Below, in pieces: positions 6,896 to 12,757 of a stretch of 23,570 bases of DNA. A program made the translations under genes and the position numbers. The notes under the pieces are model-generated. The model was not told the origin of the DNA and did no database searches. It saw nothing but the letters and a program-made list of their open reading frames with translations. Position 1 is the first letter of the stretch; each line of letters opens with the position of its first letter. The DNA is from JBDSTZ01 sp039927975 (lineage in GTDB: Bacteria; Pseudomonadota; Gammaproteobacteria; Burkholderiales; Burkholderiaceae_D): NCBI GenBank assembly GCA_039927975.1, contig JBDSTZ010000243.1, positions 1-23,570 on the forward strand, in the 5' to 3' direction.

Positions 6896-7827
6896 CGCGC
6901 GGGCGGCGCGAGCCGGGAAAACAGCGCGACCGCTTCGTCGAGCACGCTGTAGCTGAAGTCGTAGCTGTCGGCGCCGGCGATCACTTCGCCGAGCGTGTCG
7001 AAGCCACGCGCGCCGAGCAGGCTGTAGTTGAAGGCGTTCTCGGCCACCCGCATGAAGGCGCGCGCCGGCGCGATCGGCGCCAGCGTGGCGGGGGCGCCGG
7101 CCACATATTTCGGAAACACGATCCAGGCCGGACGCGCGGTTTCAAACGCGCGCGCGATGCTGTCGGCCGGCGCCTTCAAGTGGGCCACCGTGCCCTTGTT
7201 GGTATCGCTCACGGCGCGGCTGAAGACGGCGCCCGGCGCGTACTTGCCGATCACCTCGATCGAGGCGTTTTTCAGGCTGATCGGGCGCGGCAGCGGCACC
7301 AGCAGGCGGTCGTCCAGGCCGATCAGGGCCAGTTCATCGGACAGCAGGCGCCAGCCGCGCGTGACCAGCGCGGCGCACAGGGTGCTCTTGCCGGAGCCGG
7401 GCGGGGCCGGCATGATCACCGCGTGGCCGTCGCGCTCGACGACCGCCGCGTGGATGATCAGATAGCGGTTGGCGCGGCTCGACACGCACCAGTTGAGGAT
7501 CCATTCGAACATCGGGAAGGCCTGGTCGACCGGCAGCGGCTTGAACGGCGCGTCGCCATCGTGGTCGAAGCGCACCTGCGGGCGGAACCAGCGGCGCAGG
7601 CCGCCCGGCTGCAGCATATTGATGTGGAAGTCGGCGAACCCGGCGTTCTCGATCAGGGGGTAGTCGGCGTACAGCAGGGCGATGCCGTCGGCTATGTGGC
7701 CGATCGGACTCTTGACGCGGGTGACAAAGGCGCCGGTGCGCAAGGCGATGCCGGCGCCGGCCAGGCGCGCGCCCAGTTCGGCGCGGCTGAGGGCGCCCAC
7801 GGTGGTGACCTTGTTCGCGGTATTCAA
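6892..7827 (-). CDS. HprK-related kinase A
   Basis: 311 residues. It resembles the C-terminal domain of HPr kinase/phosphorylase: the P-loop APPGSGKST lies at 141-149, followed by LLSDELALI (161-169), the place of the conserved acidic metal-binding motif. An N-terminal region of about 110 residues does not match the HprK N-terminal domain. No HPr protein or PTS component is encoded nearby, so regulation of sugar uptake is unlikely. The gene overlaps its neighbours on both sides by four bases: the PqqD-like gene upstream and the nucleotidyltransferase downstream. The combination matches what is annotated elsewhere as the HPr-rel-A system (TIGR04352-like). Related kinases in lasso-peptide clusters phosphorylate the peptide, which suggests a peptide or protein target here (inference). 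Confidence 0.87.
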   Translation of the reverse strand: MNTANKVTTVGALSRAELGARLAGAGIALRTGAFVTRVKSPIGHIADGIALLYADYPLIENAGFADFHINMLQPGGLRRWFRPQVRFDHDGDAPFKPLPVDQAFPMFEWILNWCVSSRANRYLIIHAAVVERDGHAVIMPAPPGSGKSTLCAALVTRGWRLLSDELALIGLDDRLLVPLPRPISLKNASIEVIGKYAPGAVFSRAVSDTNKGTVAHLKAPADSIARAFETARPAWIVFPKYVAGAPATLAPIAPARAFMRVAENAFNYSLLGARGFDTLGEVIAGADSYDFSYSVLDEAVALFSRLAPPAR

Positions 7828-8096
7828 GTTGCGGTCTCGACCAGGGACAGCTGGCAGAGCGCGTCCAGCGTGGCGCCGATCGCGGCGGCCAGCGCCGGCT
7901 CGTCGTCGAGATCGTCAGGGCCGCGCAGGGCGGCCGTCAAGCTGGCCAGTCCGGCCGGCGCACGCTGCAGCAAAAGGAGAAGCTCGATCGCGGATGCGTC
8001 GAGCAGATGGGTGTCGCCTGACAGATTGTTGTACAACACGTACTCATCGTCCCAGCCACGGTGCAGGAGCGCCTGGCCCGGAACTACACGCCACAT
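7824..8096 (-). CDS. HPr-rel-A system PqqD family peptide chaperone
   Basis: 90 residues, MWRVVPGQALLHRGWDDEYVLYN at the start. The pattern of a short beta region (ALLHRGWDDEYVLYNNLSGDTHLLDASA) followed by helices (AIELLLLLQRAP, then a C-terminal helix ending LVETAT) is that of PqqD-like RiPP recognition elements, which bind a leader peptide and present it to a modifying enzyme. It overlaps the HprK-related gene by four bases and lies 33 bases after the GYWKMHP-protein gene. Its likely job is to dock a substrate onto the kinase or nucleotidyltransferase (inference). The ribosome site is weak, consistent with coupling to the upstream gene. Confidence 0.82.
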   Translation of the reverse strand: MWRVVPGQALLHRGWDDEYVLYNNLSGDTHLLDASAIELLLLLQRAPAGLASLTAALRGPDDLDDEPALAAAIGATLDALCQLSLVETAT

Positions 8097-8129
8097 GCAT
8101 CAACCATGGTCAGGAGAACGAGAAACGCA

Positions 8130-8726
8130 TCAGGTTGCCAGGAGATCCATGGTGCCGCGCAGGTAGAGCACGATGTCGGCCGCGTACCACTTGACGCCGG
8201 CGGTCGGCGCGTAATACCCCTTGCTGCGATAGGAGTACCAGATGGCGCGCAGCTTGGCGACGTCGAGCACGTTCATCTTGTGCGCCTTGATGTTCAGATA
8301 GGTCGCCGCCACGTGCATGCCGATGTTGCAATCGTCGTAGGTCTGGTGCTCGAGGATGGTCATCATCGAGACCGTCTGGTACGAGGTGCCGGTGCAGCTC
8401 TTGAGCAGCGTGCCGTACAAGTCGGTCGTCAGCGTGCTGGCGGTCGGCCATTGTTCGGGGTGCATTTTCCAGTAACCGGGCGACAGGCCGGTACACGCCG
8501 GCGGCGTGCCGTGCGCAGAGGCGAGCCCGCCCGACAGCGAACCGGACGGCGTGGCGCACAGGGTCGCCGCCATGCCTGGCGTACTGGCCAGGGTCAGCAG
8601 GACGCCGGAGGTGCCGGCCGAGGCAAAACGACGGCGCGCGGCGCCGGACGGCGACAGGGTGGGCGGTGTTGCCGGCGCTGACGGCGGCAGTTCCGCTGGT
8701 CCGTTGGGTTGATCTTGGATAGCCAC
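8130..8726 (-). CDS. Exported-looking GYWKMHP-motif protein, candidate substrate of the HprK/PqqD cassette
   Basis: 198 residues from a GTG start; GAGGA (8732-8736) lies five bases ahead, which is why this start is preferred over the TTG at 8738. The first 30 residues are rich in Pro, Ala and Ser. They lead to a twin-arginine-like RRRF (31-34), a short apolar stretch (GVLLTLASTPGMA, 41-53) and a possible cleavage site. The mature part has four Cys (57, 78, 111, 133), the motif SPGYWKMHPEQW (82-93) and Tyr/Trp-rich helices. A GYWKxHP motif recurs in many secreted bacterial proteins of unknown role. There is no PEP-CTERM sorting signal. As first gene of the cassette it may be the target bound by the PqqD-like protein and modified by the kinase. 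Function is unknown. Confidence 0.75.
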   Translation of the reverse strand: MAIQDQPNGPAELPPSAPATPPTLSPSGAARRRFASAGTSGVLLTLASTPGMAATLCATPSGSLSGGLASAHGTPPACTGLSPGYWKMHPEQWPTASTLTTDLYGTLLKSCTGTSYQTVSMMTILEHQTYDDCNIGMHVAATYLNIKAHKMNVLDVAKLRAIWYSYRSKGYYAPTAGVKWYAADIVLYLRGTMDLLAT

Positions 8727-8820
8727 GTGTGTCCTCAAAAGTGTGCGACATCCCAGATTCGGGTTGTCCTGGCAAACTGCCGGCAGAAATCACGGCAGTA
8801 TGTATGTATATCCGTGACTA

Positions 8821-8836
8821 AGCAAAATATATACCA
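8821..8836 (-). promoter_or_regulatory. Candidate sigma-54 promoter of the HprK/PqqD cassette
   Basis: On the minus strand the sequence reads TGGTATATATTTTGCT: the -24 GG and -12 GC have exact 10-base spacing, the -12 element is a perfect TTGCT, and the -24 element differs from TGGCAC at two places. The start point would be near 8811, about 85 bases before the GTG start at 8726. It sits in the 268-base gap between the cassette and the export-lipoprotein terminator, oriented toward the cassette. Confidence 0.55.
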
Positions 8837-8936
8837 GAATATCAACCCAGCGCGCCCGCCCTTTAAAATCAAAGACTTAGCAAGCGCGCGGCGATTACAC
8901 CGAGCCTGGGACGGATTTTCTTGCTCAAGCTGTAAG

Positions 8937-8979
8937 AAAAACCGACAGCGGCGCGACCGGCAAACCGGCCGAGCGCGCC
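8937..8979 (-). terminator. Rho-independent-like terminator of the export lipoprotein gene
   Basis: On the minus strand GGCGCG and CGCGCC (plus positions 8974-8979 and 8950-8955) form the outer stem and two CCGG blocks (8965-8968, 8957-8960) the inner stem around a four-base loop. A run of five T follows a few bases later (plus A residues 8937-8941). It lies 16 bases after the stop codon at 8995 and separates that gene from the HprK/PqqD cassette. Confidence 0.55.
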
Positions 8980-8994
8980 AGACTTAAGTATAGA

Positions 8995-9630
8995 TCAGAA
9001 AAAACTTTCTGGAATAACCAATACATCTCCCGGACGCATGGCCAGGTTGGCGGAAATATCGCCTTCCTTGATCAGGTCGTTCAGACGCACATTGAATTTC
9101 TGCTGCTTGCCGTCGACCGTGCGGATGATGCTCGCCTTGTTGCCGGAAGCGAATTCGGTGACGCCGCCGACGGCGATCAGCACATCCATCAAGGTCATGT
9201 CGCGACGGTACGGCAGCGCTTGCGGACGGGCGGCCTGGCCGATCACGCGGATCTGCTTGTCGTAGGTGCCGATGAAGCCGGTCACGATGACGGTGACGAC
9301 CGGCTGCTGGATGAATTTCGACAGCGCTTTTTCAATGTCGCGCGCCAGCTCGGTCGAGGTCTTGCCGCTGGCCGGCAAGTCTTCCACCAGCGGCGTGGTG
9401 ATCTTGCCGTCCGGACGCACCGGCACTGACATCGACACTTCCGGATTGCGCCACACGATGATGTTGACACTGTCGCCAGGGCCGATCACATAGTCGGGGC
9501 TGACGGCGCCGTTGTCGGCCGGCGGCGCGCTGCCGCGGGAAGTGCTGGCGCAACCGGTCAGCAGCAGGGCGGCCGCGGCCAGCGCGAGCGAGGCGAAGCG
9601 CTTCATCATTGTCATGTTTTGAGTGTTCAC
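8995..9630 (-). CDS. Polysaccharide export lipoprotein (Wza/EpsE-like, XrtA/PEP-CTERM-associated)
   Basis: 211 residues from the GTG at 9630, preceded by AAAGGA (9637-9642) at normal spacing; ATG codons at 9615, 9609 and 9606 are alternatives. A lipoprotein signal (MKRFASLALAAAALLLTGC) puts the lipidated Cys at residue 27. The polysaccharide-export domain opens with DYVIGPGDSVNIIVWRNPE and is followed by a SLBB-like region (IRVIGQAARPQALPYRRDMTLMDVLIAVGG). Such proteins form the outer-membrane/periplasmic export channel and work with the chain-length protein encoded at 11192. It matches the exosortase-associated export family (TIGR03027-like). It is transcribed away from the main operon and has its own terminator, so it may be regulated separately. 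Confidence 0.92.
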   Translation of the reverse strand: MNTQNMTMMKRFASLALAAAALLLTGCASTSRGSAPPADNGAVSPDYVIGPGDSVNIIVWRNPEVSMSVPVRPDGKITTPLVEDLPASGKTSTELARDIEKALSKFIQQPVVTVIVTGFIGTYDKQIRVIGQAARPQALPYRRDMTLMDVLIAVGGVTEFASGNKASIIRTVDGKQQKFNVRLNDLIKEGDISANLAMRPGDVLVIPESFF

Positions 9631-9713
9631 TGAAGTTCCTTTAGCGACGGGCGTGCGCACGGGGCGGGTGGCAGCGGATCGACGATTATGCGGTTTTGTT
9701 CCTGGGATACAGG

Positions 9714-9728
9714 TGTTGATATTCAACA
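9714..9728. promoter_or_regulatory. Inverted repeat TGTTGA-N3-TCAACA upstream of the export gene
   Basis: Perfect 6-base arms with a 3-base centre, about 85 bases ahead of the GTG start at 9630 in an AT-rich stretch. It lies just downstream of the AT-rich palindrome at 9757-9769 when read on the minus strand. It may be an operator or a leader hairpin. Confidence 0.4.
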
Positions 9729-9756
9729 ATTGCTATTTAACCATTTTTTGGCCTAG

Positions 9757-9769
9757 GGTATTTTATACC
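9757..9769 (-). promoter_or_regulatory. Palindromic -10-like element GGTAT-N3-ATACC
   Basis: Reads GGTATAAAATACC on the minus strand, containing TATAAA. With a weak TTATCG 17 bases upstream (9785-9790) it is the best promoter candidate for the export lipoprotein gene. The -35 match is poor, so an activator would be expected. Confidence 0.35.
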
Positions 9770-9812
9770 ATACGCCATGCCGCTCGATAACATCCTTGGA
9801 GAAATAGTTCTT

Positions 9813-10604
9813 CTAGGGGGACTTTCGTTGCAATAGTTCACGCACGTATTGCACCGGCATGGCGTAGGTGATGCCGCTCGGCTGGGTGATCGCGGTTTCC
9901 TTTAAGCCGCGCACGTAGACCATATTGACGACGCCGAGCACCACCCCGGTCTCGGGGTCGTACACCGGGCTGCCGCTGTTGCCCGGGTAGGCGGTGCCGT
10001 CGAGCTGGTAGACCGGAAACGGATTGCGCTGCAGCTGGGCGAGGGTCTTGATGTCGAGCTTTTGCGAGTTCAGGGAGGGCATCACGACCGGCGTGACGGC
10101 CGACAGCATGGCGCGGTGGGTCACGTGGTGCAGGCCCAGCACCATTCCCAGCGGAAAACCGGTGAACGCCAGGTCGCGTCCCTCGGCCGCCAGCGGCGCC
10201 TCGCCCAGCTGCAGGGCAGGCAGCGGCGCGCCAGTCAGGCGCAGGTGGGCCAGGTCGTGCTCGCGGTCGCGTGCCACCAGCACCGCCGGGCGATAGTCGA
10301 CGCTGTCGCCCTTGCCGATGACGATGCAGAGGGTTTCCATCTTTTCCGTGTCGAGCAGCTCGGGCACGGTGTGCGAATTGGTGATCACCGACAGGCCGTC
10401 GCCTACCACGAAGGCGGTGCCGCCGAACACGATCGATGGACTGCGGGTGCGCTGGAAGGTGCCGACGCCGACGATGGCGCCCTTGACCGCGGCGATGGTG
10501 TGGCTGAGATCGGCGGCTTGGGCCGGCGCGCCGGAAAGCGCCAGGCCAAGCGCGCCCAGCAAAACGGTGCAAGCGACGAGCGGCGAAAGAAGGCGTATTT
10601 TCAT
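9813..10604 (-). CDS. Secreted trypsin-like serine protease (S1 family)
   Basis: 263 residues. A Sec signal peptide (MKIRLLSPLVACTVLLGALGLALSGAPAQA) is cleaved after residue 30. The catalytic triad is visible: H78 in VITNSHTVP, D117 in REHDLAHLRL and S210 in YPGNSGSPVYD. This is the chymotrypsin/HtrA-like fold, but no PDZ domain follows, and the length fits a single protease domain; it is periplasmic or secreted. ATG 10604 is chosen because the signal peptide begins there, although no strong ribosome site precedes it; in-frame starts farther upstream (10646, 10655) would spoil the signal peptide. It lies 182 bases upstream of the export lipoprotein on the same strand. A role in processing envelope or biofilm proteins is an inference from context. 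Confidence 0.88.
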   Translation of the reverse strand: MKIRLLSPLVACTVLLGALGLALSGAPAQAADLSHTIAAVKGAIVGVGTFQRTRSPSIVFGGTAFVVGDGLSVITNSHTVPELLDTEKMETLCIVIGKGDSVDYRPAVLVARDREHDLAHLRLTGAPLPALQLGEAPLAAEGRDLAFTGFPLGMVLGLHHVTHRAMLSAVTPVVMPSLNSQKLDIKTLAQLQRNPFPVYQLDGTAYPGNSGSPVYDPETGVVLGVVNMVYVRGLKETAITQPSGITYAMPVQYVRELLQRKSP

Positions 10605-10795
10605 GGGCGACGAAGAGGAGGATGCAGTAGATAAATAATTCGGCATATCGGGCAAGGCATGCGCCTGGGGCGAGAGGAATCGGCCGACAAGCCGCCACGC
10701 TCATTGAGGCAGGAAAAATTTGCTCAACAATATCAGAATTTGTGGCGTGGCCGCGCCAAACTCGGCAGCTTCCGGCGTCGGATGACTCAGACTCG

Positions 10796-10811
10796 TCTTA
10801 CAAGTGTAAGA
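10796..10811. promoter_or_regulatory. Palindrome TCTTACA-AG-TGTAAGA
   Basis: Perfect 7-base half-sites around a 2-base AG centre, the same 7-2-7 layout and CAAGTG core as the operator-like site at 4834-4849. It lies about 190 bases ahead of the protease start and 380 ahead of the operon start. Confidence 0.4.
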
Positions 10812-10853
10812 TTTGCATTAGAGATAGCGTTTTGGCTTGAGCAACAATACAAT

Positions 10854-10875
10854 GTGCGAAATCTTTCCTTCGCAC
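10854..10875. promoter_or_regulatory. Inverted repeat GTGCGAA-N8-TTCGCAC
   Basis: Perfect 7-base arms with an 8-base loop (10861-10868). It could be an RNA hairpin or a dimer-binding site; no T-run follows on the plus strand. Confidence 0.4.
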
Positions 10876-11085
10876 CAATCCGCGCCACATTCACGGGCCC
10901 GTTGAGGGGCGCGCACAATATGTTTCTGATAACGGTCTGCGGCAAGTTTATTGTATTATATGATACTAACGATGAGTATTTGACAATATAAATGCCGAAA
11001 TCAGCCCCTGCTGGTCGTCGTCAGCGCGCGTCAAACCTTGTAAAAATGAACAGTCCTTGGCGCAGTAACCACATTTTTCCAAGAT

Positions 11086-11099
11086 GCAATTGCAATTGC
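11086..11099. promoter_or_regulatory. Perfect 14-base palindrome GCAATTGCAATTGC
   Basis: Fully self-complementary sequence about 95 bases ahead of the chain-length gene. It is also two overlapping copies of GCAATTGC. It is a good candidate for a regulator-binding site of the exopolysaccharide operon. Confidence 0.4.
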
Positions 11100-11149
11100 T
11101 CTCAGTACAAGCGATGATGCGCAGTAGTGCATTTCATTTTTAACGTCGC

Positions 11150-11163
11150 GGTGGGCGTCCACC
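11150..11163 (+). promoter_or_regulatory. Leader hairpin GGTGG-GCGT-CCACC
   Basis: Five-base GC-rich stem with a four-base loop ending 28 bases before the start codon at 11192. It would form in the leader RNA of the operon. Confidence 0.35.
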
Positions 11164-11191
11164 CGACTTACCTGATAACGAGATTAACGCG

Positions 11192-12736
11192 ATGGCAGAA
11201 ATAAGCGCCGTAATTCTGAGTTTCCTGAAAGCGATAGGAAAATACCGCTGGTACGCGGTCGTGATCTCCTGGACCGTCGCGATCATCGGCTGGGCCGTGG
11301 TCTACAAGCTGCCCAACGACTACCAGGCCTCGGCCCGCGTCTACGTCGACACCCAGAGCATCCTCAAGCCGCTGCTGTCGGGCATGACAACCCTGCCGAA
11401 CGTCGACCAGCAAGTGCAGTTCATGCGCCGCACCCTGATCAGCCGGCCGAACGTCGAGCGCGTCATGCGCATGGTCGACCTCGACGTCAAGACCGCCAGC
11501 GTCAAGGAACACGAAAAGATGGTCGACGACCTGATGGCGCAGATCCGCATCGGCGGCACCGAGCGCGACGACATCTACACCATCACCTACAACAATCCGA
11601 ACCCGAAACTGGGCAAGGACGTGGTGCAATCGCTGCTGACCATCTTCGTCGAAGGCAGTTTCGGCGGCAAGAAGCAGGATTCGGAAAAGGCCGTCCAGTT
11701 CATCGACGACCAGATCAAAACGTACGAAGAGAAACTGGCGGCGGCGGAAAATTCGCTCAAGGACTTCAAGATCCGCAACATGGGCATGCTGCCGCGCGCC
11801 GGCAGCGACTACACCGGCAAGATGGGTGAAGTGGCCGACGCGCTCAGCCAGGCGCGCCTGGAATTGCTCGAAGCCGAGCAGGCCCGCAACGCCATCAAGC
11901 GCCAGATCGCCGGCGAAGACCCGACCCCGCTGAGCCCGACCACCGAGATCATCGACCCGGCCGACGCCAATCCGGAAATCGACGCCCGCATCGCCGCCAT
12001 CAACAAGAACCTCGACGCCCTGCGCCTGCAGTACACCGAAGCGCATCCCGATATCGTCTCCAACAAGCGCCTGCTGGCAAGCCTCGAAGCGAAGAAGAAG
12101 GAAGAAGCGAAGAAACACAAGCGCAGCCTCGATCCGGGCGCCAACTACAGCCCGATGCTGCAGCAGCTGAACGTCGCCCTGTCGGTGGCCGAAGCACGGG
12201 TCGCCTCGCTCAAGGCGCGGGTCGATGAATACAATTCGCGCAACGCCCGCATGCGTTCGCAAAGCAACGAGGCGCCGGAGATCGAAGCCCAGCTGGCACA
12301 GCTCAATCGCGATTACCAGGTCAACCGCGACAACTACCAGAAGCTGGTCGAGCGGCGCGAGTCGGCCAAGCTGTCGGGCGACCTCAGTTCGGCCACCGAC
12401 ATGCTGACCTTCCGCGTGATCGATCCGCCGATCGCGCCGTCGACCCCGGCCGGTCCGAACCGCCCGCGCCTGTTCTCGCTGGTGTTTGTCGGCGCCCTGA
12501 TCGCCGGCCTGGTCGTCGCCCTGCTGATGAGCCAGGTGCGTCCGACCTTCCTCAGTCAGGCTTCGCTGCGCGATGTGACCGGTGTGCCTATCCTCGGCAG
12601 CATCAGCATGAACTGGACCAACGAGCAGAAAGTGCGCCGCAAGCGCCGTCTGTACGCGCTCGGCGCATCCGTCTTCTTGCTGTTCGGCGCCTATGGCGGC
12701 GTGATGGCAGCCATCCTGATTCGACCTTCGCTGTAA
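11192..12736 (+). CDS. XrtA/PEP-CTERM-associated polysaccharide chain-length determinant (Wzz-like)
   Basis: 514 residues. An N-terminal Wzz domain has a membrane segment at about 20-40 (WYAVVISWTVAIIGWAVVY). The following periplasmic region contains coiled coil (about 160-240 and 290-380), with a GNVR-type segment. A second membrane segment near 430-450 (LFSLVFVGALIAGLVVALLM) ends the periplasmic part, and a further apolar stretch close to the C-terminus follows RRKRRLYALG. Length and layout match TIGR03007. It controls polymer length in the inner membrane and normally partners the separate tyrosine kinase encoded next, 21 bases downstream. It opens the exopolysaccharide operon. The ribosome site before ATG 11192 is weak (ACGAGAT). 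Confidence 0.93.
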   Translation: MAEISAVILSFLKAIGKYRWYAVVISWTVAIIGWAVVYKLPNDYQASARVYVDTQSILKPLLSGMTTLPNVDQQVQFMRRTLISRPNVERVMRMVDLDVKTASVKEHEKMVDDLMAQIRIGGTERDDIYTITYNNPNPKLGKDVVQSLLTIFVEGSFGGKKQDSEKAVQFIDDQIKTYEEKLAAAENSLKDFKIRNMGMLPRAGSDYTGKMGEVADALSQARLELLEAEQARNAIKRQIAGEDPTPLSPTTEIIDPADANPEIDARIAAINKNLDALRLQYTEAHPDIVSNKRLLASLEAKKKEEAKKHKRSLDPGANYSPMLQQLNVALSVAEARVASLKARVDEYNSRNARMRSQSNEAPEIEAQLAQLNRDYQVNRDNYQKLVERRESAKLSGDLSSATDMLTFRVIDPPIAPSTPAGPNRPRLFSLVFVGALIAGLVVALLMSQVRPTFLSQASLRDVTGVPILGSISMNWTNEQKVRRKRRLYALGASVFLLFGAYGGVMAAILIRPSL

Positions 12737-12757
12737 CGCGCGGACAAGGAGAAACCC

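Larger units (their letters stand above)
10605..11191. other. Long AT-richer intergenic region with several inverted repeats
   Basis: 587 bases between the divergent protease gene and the exopolysaccharide operon. GC content is visibly lower than in flanking genes. It holds at least four perfect inverted repeats: 10796-10811, 10854-10875, 11086-11099 and 11150-11163. No convincing sigma-54 (GG-N10-GC with TTGC) or strong sigma-70 promoter was found, although the operon's promoter must lie here or upstream. A 110-codon open frame at 10659-10991 looks spurious. Confidence 0.6.

Noticed and set aside
9732..9812. Possible terminator between the protease and export lipoprotein genes
   Set aside because: Only a weak imperfect pairing around 9803-9824 and no T-run; not enough to call.
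10659..10991. 110-codon plus-strand open frame in the intergenic region
   Set aside because: AT-richer than real genes here, no ribosome site, no recognisable domain, and two perfect inverted repeats fall inside it. More likely regulatory DNA.
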